Below, one piece after another: positions 9,051-17,561 of a DNA stretch of 64,000 nt. The number at the start of each line of letters is the position of its first letter. Within the stretch, counting starts at the first letter, position 1. Under the pieces are notes generated by a model. That model saw only the letters and a list, made by a program, of their open reading frames with translations. It was not told where the DNA came from and did no database searches. The translations under genes were made by a program, and so were the position numbers. This DNA is from an uncultured Agathobaculum sp. (GTDB taxonomy: Bacteria; Bacillota; Clostridia; Oscillospirales; Butyricicoccaceae), in contig NZ_CALWUM010000007.1 of assembly GCF_944384765.1 (NCBI RefSeq), positions 17,785 through 81,784 on the forward strand. The letters run 5' to 3'.

Positions 9051-10898
9051 TCACCTGCCGGTCAGCTCCTGGCTGAAGCGCAGGCTGAAGTCGTTTTCCA
9101 GCAGGCGCACGGCGCGCTCACGTTCGCCCGCGCGCAGTGCCTCGATGAGCGCGGGCCGGTCGATCAGGATGGCGCTGACCTCCTGCATCACGCGCTGCCA
9201 GACCGCCTCAGGGCCGTCCGGCGCGAGCATCACCACTGCGCCCGCTATTTCGCGTCCATTTTCCTCGATCGGATGCGGCAGGCGCAAATAACCCAGGCGG
9301 CAGCCGCTGACCGCACCTGTTTTGCAGTGCAGCAGATGCGCGCGCAGGGGCGGGATATAGGTATCGCCCAGCGCTTCACGACGCATGAGCGCATCTTCGA
9401 TCTCGTGCGTCTGCTGCGGGCCGCGCGCAAACAGCCGGGCAGCCGCCCGCACCAGAGCCCGGTGGCTCTCCGGCAGGGGAACGTCCATGATCGCGACCGT
9501 ATCCAGCAGCTCGACGATGCAGGCGCTCAGCGCGTCCGCATAGCGCAGATCGGCCGCGGGCGGGGCAGCCTGCGCGCCCGCAGGCGCATCGCCCTGTCCG
9601 TGGAAGCGGTCGATCGCGCTTTGCAGCTGGATGCGGTCTTTTTCCTGCAAAACCGCCCCGACGATCACATGCGGAAAGTCTACATGCAGCGGCACGGTCG
9701 AGATGATCAGGCCGATGCCCTCATCGCGCAGCGCCGCGGTGTCCAGCCCGCGCAGCGGGCACATGCGTTCGACCGCGATGTCCGGAAATTCACGGTCGAG
9801 CTGGCTGGTCAGAAAGCGGCTGGTCGCCATACCCATCGGGCAGACCACCACCGCGCGCAGGCGGCGGCGCGTCTGTTCGCACTTTTCCAGCACCGCGCCG
9901 AAGTGCATGGCGAGAAAGCCGGCTTCTTCATCCGGGATGGGCGGCAGTCGGAGTGTGTGTGCCGCCTGGTCGCACACGCGGCGCACCGCAGCCCACAAAT
10001 CAGCATACTGGGTGCGCACAGGCTCAAGCTGCGGGTTGTCGATGCGCTCGCCGCGCGCCATGCGCAGCAGCATGGAGCGCAGGTGCGCGCACAGGTCGGT
10101 GCGGAAGGTGGAAAAACCGGTCAGTTCCACACCGGTCTCGCGCTCCATGCCGCGGATGAGCAGGGCGGCAAGCTGGCTGACGCGCAGTTCCTCGGGGTCG
10201 TCCCAGTTCTGTTCGCCCGAGGCGGCCAGCAGATAATGCTCAAGATAGACCGCCTCGTCCGCCGGCAGGCGGACGCCGAGCGCGCCCTCAAGCGAGACGA
10301 GCAGGGCGGCCGCGTCCCGCCCGGTGGCGGCGCGCGGCCCTGCCGCCGACAGGCGTCCGCGGCGCACCTGACCGGCCAGCAGTGTCAAATGCAGCACGAG
10401 CGAAAGGAAAGCGCTGTCGCTGAACACAAAGCGGCCGCTGCGTTCAAAACCCTGCAGCACGCGGGCAACCGCCTGCATATCCTTGCGGTCGAGCAGCTCG
10501 AGTGTGCTGCCGGACTGCGGCTCGCGCAAAAACTGTTCCCAGTCCATCTGGGTCAGCTGCGGCCGCAGGCGCACGCCCATGGCGCGCCGCAGATTTTCCG
10601 GCGTGCCTTCCAGCCATACGCCGACGCCTGCGCGCCGCACAACCGTCACCCCACGGGCGAGCAGCCATGCGCTGGCGGCGTTCAGGTCGGATGCGAGCGT
10701 GTGCTCGGAGATGCCGAGCTTTTCCGCCAGCCAGCCGGTCTTGACCGGCTCGCCTGCGGCAAACAGCAGGGTGAGCAGCCGGTCGATGCTCTCGCCGAGC
10801 GCCGCCGCGGTAAACCACACGGGCGGCAGATCGGCCAGCTTGCGGATCAGCCGCCGCCCGTTGTCGGTCAGTATAGGCAAATGGTTTTGCTGCGCCAC
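9051..10898 (-). CDS. PRD-containing transcriptional regulator, MtlR/BglG type with EIIB- and EIIA-like domains
   Basis: A 615-residue regulator divergent from the mannitol PTS gene. An N-terminal HTH (GWLAEKLGISEHTLASDLN) is followed by two PTS regulation domains (phosphorylatable His region around LHLTLL and YLEHYLL; later FLAMHFGAVLEK). An EIIB-like domain has the Cys loop VVCPMGMATSR, and a C-terminal EIIA-type domain ends the protein. This is the layout of MtlR activators, whose activity is set by PTS phosphorylation. GTG 10898 was chosen because AAAGGAGG precedes it; it is also where similarity begins. By position it should activate mtlA. It belongs to the DNA-binding activator branch rather than the short RNA-binding BglG/LicT branch. 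Confidence 0.85.
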   Translation of the reverse strand: MAQQNHLPILTDNGRRLIRKLADLPPVWFTAAALGESIDRLLTLLFAAGEPVKTGWLAEKLGISEHTLASDLNAASAWLLARGVTVVRRAGVGVWLEGTPENLRRAMGVRLRPQLTQMDWEQFLREPQSGSTLELLDRKDMQAVARVLQGFERSGRFVFSDSAFLSLVLHLTLLAGQVRRGRLSAAGPRAATGRDAAALLVSLEGALGVRLPADEAVYLEHYLLAASGEQNWDDPEELRVSQLAALLIRGMERETGVELTGFSTFRTDLCAHLRSMLLRMARGERIDNPQLEPVRTQYADLWAAVRRVCDQAAHTLRLPPIPDEEAGFLAMHFGAVLEKCEQTRRRLRAVVVCPMGMATSRFLTSQLDREFPDIAVERMCPLRGLDTAALRDEGIGLIISTVPLHVDFPHVIVGAVLQEKDRIQLQSAIDRFHGQGDAPAGAQAAPPAADLRYADALSACIVELLDTVAIMDVPLPESHRALVRAAARLFARGPQQTHEIEDALMRREALGDTYIPPLRAHLLHCKTGAVSGCRLGYLRLPHPIEENGREIAGAVVMLAPDGPEAVWQRVMQEVSAILIDRPALIEALRAGERERAVRLLENDFSLRFSQELTGR

Positions 10899-11305
10899 GC
10901 ACGTTCCTCCTTTCCGCCTGTTTTCAATAATACCCCAGAATAGTATATTCATTATAGCATAAGAAAGCGCAGAAAGATACACCGCTTCTCGGTCATTTTG
11001 ACGGGACTGCGGAAACTTTGGCCCGCATCGATGGTGCCAAACCTGCACCTGAGGCGGGAAAGGGGGACTCACATTTGGACAAAGCTGCTAATTTGGTTCG
11101 CAGGAGTTCGGTCAAATCTCCCAAAAGCAGGGCGTTTGGCATCAGCGCGGGGGGACAACAGTGCCATAACTATCGCTTGCCCTGCCGCGCGGAAGCACAT
11201 AAAATAGAGATACAAAACGAAAGCCACAGCGCTTGTGAAAGCCAGAATTGCAAGCCGCAACCCAAAAGAGAGAGTCGAGTAAAGAGAAAAAGGAGTGCAC
11301 TTCGT
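10899..11305. other. Divergent regulatory region between PRD regulator and mtlA
   Basis: 407 bases without a supported gene. For the minus gene there is a -10 TATAAT (plus-strand 10951-10956) without a clear -35. For mtlA there is a promoter at 11177-11205. TTTGG occurs four times (11017, 11074, 11092, 11135) at irregular spacing. No convincing MtlR-type palindrome was recognised. The mtlA leader after the promoter is about 95 bases and shows no terminator/antiterminator. Confidence 0.6.
11177..11205 (+). promoter_or_regulatory. Candidate promoter of mtlA
   Basis: -35 TTGCCC (11177-11182), a 17-base spacer, -10 TAAAAT (11200-11205). The non-consensus -35 would suit an activated promoter. Confidence 0.55.
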
Positions 11306-13195
11306 ATGAAGAATACGATTGCCAGGTTTGGCAAATTCCTCAGCGCTATGGTTATGCCGAATATCGGTGCCTTCATCGCATGGGGCTTTATCACCGCATT
11401 GTTCATCGACACCGGCTGGGTGCCGAATGCAGACCTTGCGTCCATTCAGCCGTTCATGCTCACCTTCCTGCTGCCCGTGCTGATCGCGGCGCAGGGCGGC
11501 AAGATGGTCGGCGGCGACCGCGGCCGTGTCATGGGCGCGATCGCGGTCATGGGCTGCATCGCGGGTGTCGGCGGCACGGACGGCCAGCCGATGCTGATGG
11601 GCGCGATGATTATGGGCCCGCTCGCAGGCTGGGTCATCAAAAAGTTCGACCAGGCCATGGAAGGCCGCATGCCTGCCGGTTTTGAAATGCTGATCAACAA
11701 TTTCTCGGTCGGCATTTTCGGCATGATCCTGGCCATCATCGGCTACTACGCGATCGGCCCGATCATGAGCGCGATCCTGTCCATCCTGTCCGCAGGCGTT
11801 GCCTTCCTGGTCAACCATAGCCTGCTGCCGCTGGTCTCGGTGTTCCTCGAGCCGGCCAAGGTGCTGTTCCTCAACAACGCCATCAACCACGGCGTGTTTA
11901 CCCCGATCGGTGCAGAGCAGGTCGCAGAAGCGGGCAAGTCGATCATGTATATGCTGGAGACCAACCCCGGCCCCGGCCTCGGCGTGCTGCTGGCGTACAT
12001 GTTCTTCTCCAAGGACCGCACGACCAAGGGCTCGGCGCCCGGCGCAATCATCATCCACTTCTTCGGCGGCATCCATGAGATCTATTTCCCGTACATCCTG
12101 ATGAACCCGGCTGTCATCATTGCCCCGATCGTCGGCAATGCGTGCGCCATCCTGTTCTTCTCCATCATGAACGCAGGTCTGAACGGCCCCGCGGCGCCCG
12201 GTTCGATCATCGCGTTTATCATGATGTCCCCGCGTGACAGCATTCTTGTCAGCATCATCGGCGTCGTGATCGCGGCGGCCGTGTCCTTTGTGATCGCCTC
12301 GCCCATTGTCAAAATGGCGGGCGCGAAAAACCTGGATGAGGCGCAAAGCAAGATGCAGCAGATGAAGGCCGAGGCCAAGGGCACAGCTGTTCCCGCTGCC
12401 GCATCCGCCCCGGTGACCGAGGGCGGCGCGGTCAAAAAGGTCATCTTCGCGTGCGACGCGGGTATGGGCTCGTCCGCCATGGGCGCAACCAAATTCCGCA
12501 ACCGCATCAAGGCTGAGCGGCCTGATCTGATCGTCACCAACACGAGCGTGGACAACATTCCCGCGGATGCGGATGTGGTCGTGTGCCAGCAGGTGCTGGC
12601 GGACCGCGCCCGCGCCAGCGCGCCGCAGGCGCATCTGGTCGCGATTGGCAATTTCCTGGCCGATCCGGGTCTGGATGAGCTGTATCAGGCGCTGACCGCT
12701 GTTAAGCCTGCCGGCGCACCCCAAACAGAGGCCACGGCGCCTGCCGCAGCACCGGCGGAGAAAAAGCGCACCACCATCAACGCGGACTGTGTCAAGCTGG
12801 GCCTGCCTTCGGTCTCCAAGGAGGAAGCCATTCGCGCAGCCGGCCGCCTGCTGGTCGAGCAGGGCTGCGTGGATGAGGCGTACATCGACGCGATGCTCGA
12901 ACGCGAAAAGTTGGTCACCACCTATATGGGCATGGGTATTGCCATTCCGCACGGCACGACCGAGCAGAAGGCGCGCGTCAAAAAGTCCGGCATTGTGATG
13001 CTGCAATACCCGGACGGCGTGGATTTCGGCGAGGAAAAGGCGCAGCTCGTGTTCGGCATTGCCGGTGTGGGCGACGAGCACCTCGACCTGCTGAGCAACA
13101 TCTGCACTGCACTCGAGGATGAAGAGGTCCTGAACAAGCTCAAGACCACGAATGACGTGTCCTATGTGCTCCAGTGCCTGGAGTTCCACGATTGA
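11306..13195 (+). CDS. mtlA: PTS mannitol-type transporter, EIICBA fusion
   Basis: A 629-residue membrane permease that takes up and phosphorylates a hexitol, most likely mannitol to mannitol-1-phosphate. Residues 1-340 are the EIIC membrane domain with NHGVFTPIG (195-203) and GGIHEIYFPY (254-263), both diagnostic of MtlA. After a linker comes EIIB with phospho-Cys 383 in FACDAGMGSS. An Ala/Pro linker (465-485) leads to EIIA with phospho-His 549 in GMGIAIPHGT. Cys 383 and His 549 lie very near the known E. coli positions 384 and 554. ATG 11306 follows AAGGAG. EIIA is fused here, so no separate mtlF is needed. No mtlD is found in the window. Confidence 0.93.
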   Translation: MKNTIARFGKFLSAMVMPNIGAFIAWGFITALFIDTGWVPNADLASIQPFMLTFLLPVLIAAQGGKMVGGDRGRVMGAIAVMGCIAGVGGTDGQPMLMGAMIMGPLAGWVIKKFDQAMEGRMPAGFEMLINNFSVGIFGMILAIIGYYAIGPIMSAILSILSAGVAFLVNHSLLPLVSVFLEPAKVLFLNNAINHGVFTPIGAEQVAEAGKSIMYMLETNPGPGLGVLLAYMFFSKDRTTKGSAPGAIIIHFFGGIHEIYFPYILMNPAVIIAPIVGNACAILFFSIMNAGLNGPAAPGSIIAFIMMSPRDSILVSIIGVVIAAAVSFVIASPIVKMAGAKNLDEAQSKMQQMKAEAKGTAVPAAASAPVTEGGAVKKVIFACDAGMGSSAMGATKFRNRIKAERPDLIVTNTSVDNIPADADVVVCQQVLADRARASAPQAHLVAIGNFLADPGLDELYQALTAVKPAGAPQTEATAPAAAPAEKKRTTINADCVKLGLPSVSKEEAIRAAGRLLVEQGCVDEAYIDAMLEREKLVTTYMGMGIAIPHGTTEQKARVKKSGIVMLQYPDGVDFGEEKAQLVFGIAGVGDEHLDLLSNICTALEDEEVLNKLKTTNDVSYVLQCLEFHD

Positions 13196-13221
13196 GCAAA
13201 GCGCAATCAAACACACAGAAC

Positions 13222-13259
13222 AAATGGCCCGGACGGCTTATGCCGTCCGGGCCATTTTG
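13222..13259. terminator. Bidirectional terminator between mtlA and ktrA
   Basis: Perfect 16-base arms AAATGGCCCGGACGGC/GCCGTCCGGGCCATTT with a TTAT loop. The genes converge on it, so it probably serves both. Confidence 0.92.
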
Positions 13260-13273
13260 CATACAAGCGGGGA

Positions 13274-13945
13274 TTACTGCTGCAGGTCACCTTCAAAGCG
13301 CGAGATTTTATCGACTTTGCCGATCACCGCGACAATGTCGCCCGCCTCAAAGCGGAACTGCGGGGAGAAATCCACCATGGTCTGGTGGTCGCGCTCGACT
13401 GCGATCACGTTGATGCCGTATTTGCGGCGCACGTCAGCCTCCTGCACGGTCGAGCCGACCAGAAAACCACCGACCTGAATGCGGCGGACCTCGACCTGAT
13501 CGTCAAGCGAGATATAGTCGAGCAGGTTGCCCGAGATCATGCGCTTGCCGATACGCACCGCCATGTCGGACTCCGGATAGACGACGGTCGCACCCAGGTG
13601 CTTGAGGACTTCACCGTGTTCCCGGCTGTTGGCCTTGGAAATCACGTGCGGGATGCCCATTTTGATCACCATCATGGTGGTCAGCACGCTCACATCCACC
13701 TGCTCGCCAATGCAGATCGTGACAGTCTGGCAGTTGTGGATGCCGGTCTCGCGAAGCGACTCTTCCGTCAGTGTTTCAATGACAAAGGCAAAGTCAGTGT
13801 ACTTGCGCACGGCCTTGACCTTGCTCTCATCCTTATCCACGGCAATGACCTCTTTGCCAGCCTCGGCAAGTGTCTGCACCAGCGCAGTGCCGAAACGGCC
13901 CAGACCGATCACGCCGAACGAAGTGGGGAAATGCTGTTTTTTCAT
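13274..13945 (-). CDS. ktrA: Potassium channel regulatory RCK subunit KtrA
   Basis: Cytoplasmic gating ring of the Ktr potassium uptake system; 223 residues. The N-terminal RCK domain begins with the Rossmann loop VIGLGRFGTAL (about 12-22) and an acidic residue in VIAVDKDESK; a TrkA-C domain follows (from about 140). Family members bind ATP/ADP or NAD(H), and many TrkA-C domains bind cyclic di-AMP. ATG 13945 was preferred to the in-frame ATG 13963, because GATGAGG lies about 8 bases before it and the earlier start would overlap ktrB. It is ten bases downstream of ktrB, in the same operon. Confidence 0.92.
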   Translation of the reverse strand: MKKQHFPTSFGVIGLGRFGTALVQTLAEAGKEVIAVDKDESKVKAVRKYTDFAFVIETLTEESLRETGIHNCQTVTICIGEQVDVSVLTTMMVIKMGIPHVISKANSREHGEVLKHLGATVVYPESDMAVRIGKRMISGNLLDYISLDDQVEVRRIQVGGFLVGSTVQEADVRRKYGINVIAVERDHQTMVDFSPQFRFEAGDIVAVIGKVDKISRFEGDLQQ

Positions 13946-13955
13946 AACGGTTACC

Positions 13956-15260
13956 TCATCCAATCATAATGGGTTCTTCTGTATAATGTGCGTTCGGGTC
14001 CGGACGGTTGATCCAGATTGAGAACAGCGTAAACGCGCCCAGTCTGCCGGTGTACATAGTCAGGATGATGACCAGCTTGCCCGCGACGCTGAGGTCGGGT
14101 GTGATGCCGGTTGACAGGCCGACTGTACCGAAGGCCGAAACCTCCTCAAACAGCAGCTGGATAAAATCATACTGCGGCTCAAGGATGCACAGCAGGAAGG
14201 TGCCGATGCACACGACCAAAACCGAGAGCAGTGCAATCACCGAGGACTTGCGCAGCACCTCGAGCGACAGCGTGCGGTGGAACGCGCCAGCCCGCCGCTT
14301 GGTGAACACTGTGCGAACCTCCTGCATCAGGGCGAAAAAGGTGGTGGTTTTGATGCCGCCGCCGGTCGAGCCGGGGGAGGCGCCGATGAACATCAGGATG
14401 ATCAGCACAAACAGACCGGCGTTGGTGAACGAACCAATCGGGTAGGTGGAAAAGCCCGCCGTGCGCGCGGAGACGCTGTGGAAAAACGCGCCCAGCCAGC
14501 TGATATCCTCGGTTGCCTTGAGCAGCAGCGTGCCCAGCACAAGCAGCGCAGCAGAGGTGCTTAGCACGACCTTGGAGTGCAGCGTCAGCTTGCGGAATGA
14601 GCGGCAGCGCAGCATATCCAGAATGACCAGAAAGCCGATGCCGCCGAACAGAATCAGCCCGCAGGTGGTCAGGTTGAGCAGCACATCATTCTGATAGGGG
14701 ATCAGGTTGCGCAGGCCGCCAAGGATGTCAAACCCCGAGTTGTTGAACGCCGCGATCGAGTGAAAAATGCTGATCCACAACGCTTTGAGCGGCGGATAGT
14801 CCTGCACGAATGAAATGAAGCTGAGCAGGGCGCCCGCGCCCTCGAAGCAGAGCGTCATCAGCAAAACGGCCCGCACCAGCCGGACCATGCCGCCAAAGCC
14901 GTCCACATTGAGTGCTTCCTTGACCAGTAGGCGGCTTTTGAAGCTGATGCGCCCACCGGCGGCGAGGATAAAACCCACACCGACCGAGGTGACGCCTAGG
15001 CCGCCAACCTGGATCAGGCCCGCAACCACAGCCTGGCCAAACATGGTGAAATGGTCGGCTGTGTCAATGGCAATTAAACCGGTGACGCAGACCGCGCTGG
15101 TCGAGGTGAACAGCGCGTCGATAAACGACACATGCGCATCCGGCCGGACGGAGATAGGCAGCAGCAGCAATCCCGCGCCAAGCAGGATCACCAAGGCAAA
15201 GCCCAGTGCAATCAATCGTCCGGGCGGCTGCCGCCGGATAAAGCTATCAAATTGTGACAT
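13956..15260 (-). CDS. ktrB: Potassium uptake membrane subunit KtrB (TrkH family)
   Basis: A 434-residue ion-conducting subunit with repeated membrane-pore-membrane units. Selectivity-filter-like text is visible as TSTSAVCVTGL near residue 51 and AFNNSGFDILGG in repeat 2, followed by SARTAGFSTYP and later FGTVGLSTGI in the remaining pore loops. The length and the ktrA neighbour favour KtrB over TrkH. The ATG at 15260 has no Shine-Dalgarno sequence at normal distance. The nearest AAGGAGG is about 43 bases upstream inside a structured leader, and no in-frame start codon lies between. Translation may therefore be controlled by leader folding. Confidence 0.9.
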   Translation of the reverse strand: MSQFDSFIRRQPPGRLIALGFALVILLGAGLLLLPISVRPDAHVSFIDALFTSTSAVCVTGLIAIDTADHFTMFGQAVVAGLIQVGGLGVTSVGVGFILAAGGRISFKSRLLVKEALNVDGFGGMVRLVRAVLLMTLCFEGAGALLSFISFVQDYPPLKALWISIFHSIAAFNNSGFDILGGLRNLIPYQNDVLLNLTTCGLILFGGIGFLVILDMLRCRSFRKLTLHSKVVLSTSAALLVLGTLLLKATEDISWLGAFFHSVSARTAGFSTYPIGSFTNAGLFVLIILMFIGASPGSTGGGIKTTTFFALMQEVRTVFTKRRAGAFHRTLSLEVLRKSSVIALLSVLVVCIGTFLLCILEPQYDFIQLLFEEVSAFGTVGLSTGITPDLSVAGKLVIILTMYTGRLGAFTLFSIWINRPDPNAHYTEEPIMIG

Positions 15261-15371
15261 GGTGTTTTGGGAAACCGGGCACTTAAGAGGGCGCCGGCTC
15301 CAACCTCCTTTGCATTCTTGCGCTGTGTGGCAGCGCCTGCGGGAGACGGAAAATCCGCCTCCCGCGATCCA
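15261..15371 (-). promoter_or_regulatory. Structured 5' leader of ktrBA, possible riboswitch
   Basis: On the minus strand the transcript contains an 11-base-pair hairpin with one G-U pair (15339-15365) and a perfect 6-base-pair hairpin GCGCTG/CAGCGC (15320-15336). An isolated AAGGAGG follows (15304-15310), then GC-rich self-complementary sequence before the ATG. Ktr genes in Firmicutes are known targets of ydaO-type cyclic di-AMP riboswitches, but I do not recognise that motif's conserved core here. Confidence 0.5.
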
Positions 15372-15377
15372 TGATAT

Positions 15378-15406
15378 AACATAGCATCAATGTATGCAGC
15401 AGTCAA
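15378..15406 (-). promoter_or_regulatory. Sigma-A promoter of ktrBA
   Basis: Minus strand -35 TTGACT (15401-15406), a 17-base spacer, -10 TATGTT (15378-15383). The implied transcript start is about 110 bases before ktrB, so the whole structured leader is transcribed. Confidence 0.7.
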
Positions 15407-15498
15407 TACGAACCGCACCAGTTGTTGCTAAAAATGTGTTAACAAATGCGATTGGCGGGTTAAAAAGGTGTGAATTTGATAAAAAATAGACAAATGTG

Positions 15499-15528
15499 TG
15501 TTTTTCAGGAATGCCCGCTGTTTTTCAG
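15499..15528 (+). promoter_or_regulatory. Direct-repeat operator upstream of the response regulator
   Basis: Two exact copies of TGTTTTTCAG at 15499-15508 and 15519-15528, 20 bases apart (two helical turns), upstream of a TATAAT -10 box at 15550-15555. OmpR-class regulators bind direct repeats on one helix face, so autoregulation is plausible. No good -35 is visible, which also suits activation. Confidence 0.55.
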
Positions 15529-15589
15529 CTTATTTTAAGCCTCATGCGCTATAATAGAAAAAACAGACTGCCGGAAAGGAGCGGGCACA

Positions 15590-16282
15590 GTGAAAATTCT
15601 TGTCGTGGAGGATGAACAGCTGCTGGCCAATGCGCTGCGGCTGTTTCTGGAATCCAGGGGATTTACAGTGGATACCGTGTATGACGGGAAAAGCGCCGTG
15701 GAATACGCCGGGCTGGGTATCTATGACCTGGTGATTTTGGATATTATGCTGCCCGGGCTGGACGGGTATCAGGTCACGCGCCAGCTGCGTGCGGCGCGCA
15801 ACGGCGTGCCCATTCTGATGCTGACCGCACGCTCGGACGTGGCCGACCGCATCGAAGGTCTGGACGCGGGCGCGGACTACTATCTGCCTAAACCCTTCGA
15901 CACGCGCGAGCTGCTCGCGTGCGTCAATGCGCTGCTGCGCCGGCAGGGGGAGCAGGTGGAGGAGATTGCCTTTGGCAACACCGTGCTCGATCTGGCGGCC
16001 TGCACCCTGCAATGCGGAGAGCACATGGTGCGTCTGTCCGCGCGTGAGTTTGAGGTGATGCGGCTGCTGATGCAGACACAGGGGCGCAATCTGCCGAAGG
16101 AAACCCTGCTTGCCCGGGTGTGGGGCTATGATTCCAACGCCGTGGAAAACCATGTCGAAGTATATGTCGGCTTTTTACGCAAAAAGCTGCGCAGCATCGG
16201 CTCGGATATCCAGATCAAGGCGGTGCGGCGGTTGGGATATCATCTGGAGGTGGCAGAGCATGCTGAAACGGCTGCGGATTAA
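15590..16282 (+). CDS. OmpR-family response regulator
   Basis: A 230-residue two-component regulator. The receiver domain has the acidic pair ED (7-8), phospho-acceptor Asp 51 in VILDIMLPG, LTAR and KPFD. A C-terminal winged helix ends in VEVYVGFLRKKL and RRLGYHLE. GTG 15590 follows GGAAAGGAG. It overlaps the histidine kinase gene by 23 bases, so the two proteins are made together. No target gene can be named from sequence; the divergent ktrBA operon is a candidate by position only. Confidence 0.92.
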   Translation: MKILVVEDEQLLANALRLFLESRGFTVDTVYDGKSAVEYAGLGIYDLVILDIMLPGLDGYQVTRQLRAARNGVPILMLTARSDVADRIEGLDAGADYYLPKPFDTRELLACVNALLRRQGEQVEEIAFGNTVLDLAACTLQCGEHMVRLSAREFEVMRLLMQTQGRNLPKETLLARVWGYDSNAVENHVEVYVGFLRKKLRSIGSDIQIKAVRRLGYHLEVAEHAETAAD

Positions 16283-17501
16283 ATTTGTGTGCATCAATAT
16301 GACGATTGTAACGGTTATGCTGCTGGCGATCTTTGCGACCGTTCTGTATTTCACCCAGAAAAACCTGGAACGCGAGAGCATCGATATGATGCAGTCGGTT
16401 GCGCTCAATCCGGTGCAGCCCGGCGTGCCGGCGGCGACAGGCGCCGGGGTGCAGCTGCCTTATTTTTTGCTGGGACTGGGTCCGGGCGGTGAGCTGCTCA
16501 CCACGGATGGGGGATACTTCGACCTGTCTGACCGCGCGCTGCTGCAAGAACTGGTTGCGGATTCGCGCGCGGCGGGCGGTGAGACCGGCGTGCTGCAGGA
16601 ATACGGCCTGCGCTATTACCAGCTTTCCACGCCGGGCGGGCAATACATTGTCTTTGCCGATACCTCGAGCGAGCGCAGCACAATGAATCATCTGCTGCAA
16701 AACTGCCTGCTGATCGGCGCGGCGAGCTTTGTGATCTTTCTGGCGATCAGCCTGCTGCTCGCGCGCTGGGCGGTGCATCCGGTGGATACTGCGTGGCAGC
16801 AGCAGCGCCAGTTTGTGGCGGATGCCTCGCATGAGCTCAAAACCCCGCTCACCGTCATTCTAACCAATGCCGAGCTGCTGCGCGACGCGGCAGACGGCGC
16901 TGCGCGCGGCCAGCCGCTGGCGGACAATATCATCACCATGTCGCACCAGATGCGCGAGCTGATCGAGCGTCTGCTCGATCTGGCGCGCGTGGACAGCGGC
17001 ATTCCGCGCGAGGCGGTCGCGCCGGTGGATCTCAGCCGTTTGGTGTCCGATGCGCTGCTGCCGTTTGAACCAGTCTATTTTGAAAAGGGGCTGCATCTGG
17101 ACACACAGATTGAGGACGGAATCACCGTGCAGGGCAGCAGAATGCACCTGCGGCAGGCGGTAGACATCCTGCTGGACAATGCCGCAAAATACGCAGCCCC
17201 CGGGGCTGATGTGACCGTGTCCCTGCACCACACGGACAGCAGGAACTGCCTGCTCACCGTGCACAACACGGGTGAGCCCATCCCGGCGGACGAGCTGGAG
17301 CGGATCTTTGAGCGGTTTTACCGGGCGGACAAGGCACGGCACACACGCGGCGGTTACGGCCTGGGGCTGTCCATCGCGCGGGGGATTGTGCACGCGCACC
17401 GCGGCCGTATCTGGGCGGAGCATACCGCCGGCGGCAATGCGTTCTGCATCCGGCTGCCACTGTACAGCGCCCGGCGGGCGGCGCGTGAAAAGCACGTTTG
17501 A
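16260..17501 (+). CDS. Sensor histidine kinase
   Basis: A 413-residue membrane kinase paired with the preceding regulator. TM1 is at about 10-32, followed by an extracytoplasmic region (33-146) without a recognised sensor fold, then TM2 at 147-169. There is no clear full HAMP domain. The DHp helix has phospho-His 191 in ASHELKTPL. The ATPase domain has the N box LLDNAAKYA and G box GYGLGLSIARG. ATG 16260 has GGAGG nine bases upstream and lies inside the regulator gene. The signal sensed is unknown. Confidence 0.92.
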   Translation: MLKRLRIKFVCINMTIVTVMLLAIFATVLYFTQKNLERESIDMMQSVALNPVQPGVPAATGAGVQLPYFLLGLGPGGELLTTDGGYFDLSDRALLQELVADSRAAGGETGVLQEYGLRYYQLSTPGGQYIVFADTSSERSTMNHLLQNCLLIGAASFVIFLAISLLLARWAVHPVDTAWQQQRQFVADASHELKTPLTVILTNAELLRDAADGAARGQPLADNIITMSHQMRELIERLLDLARVDSGIPREAVAPVDLSRLVSDALLPFEPVYFEKGLHLDTQIEDGITVQGSRMHLRQAVDILLDNAAKYAAPGADVTVSLHHTDSRNCLLTVHNTGEPIPADELERIFERFYRADKARHTRGGYGLGLSIARGIVHAHRGRIWAEHTAGGNAFCIRLPLYSARRAAREKHV

Positions 17502-17526
17502 CGAAAATCCGGCCGGGCGGTATAAT
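17498..17526 (+). promoter_or_regulatory. Promoter of the tyrosine recombinase gene
   Basis: -35 TTGACG (17498-17503, overlapping the kinase stop), a 17-base spacer, perfect -10 TATAAT (17521-17526). Confidence 0.85.
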
Positions 17527-17561
17527 GGTAAGCAGCAGAATGCGGAAAGGAGGAACCGCCG

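Noticed and set aside
10899..11305. Ribonucleic antiterminator site before mtlA
   Set aside because: The regulator is of the DNA-binding MtlR branch and no overlapping terminator hairpin is present in the leader.
11069..13216. A 715-codon open frame on the minus strand, opposite mtlA
   Set aside because: It is the GC-rich shadow of mtlA: His/Arg/Asp-rich, no domain or ribosome site, while the plus frame has every PTS motif.
15261..15420. ydaO-type cyclic di-AMP riboswitch upstream of ktrB
   Set aside because: The gene context fits but the long conserved core is not recognisable; reported as an unclassified leader instead.
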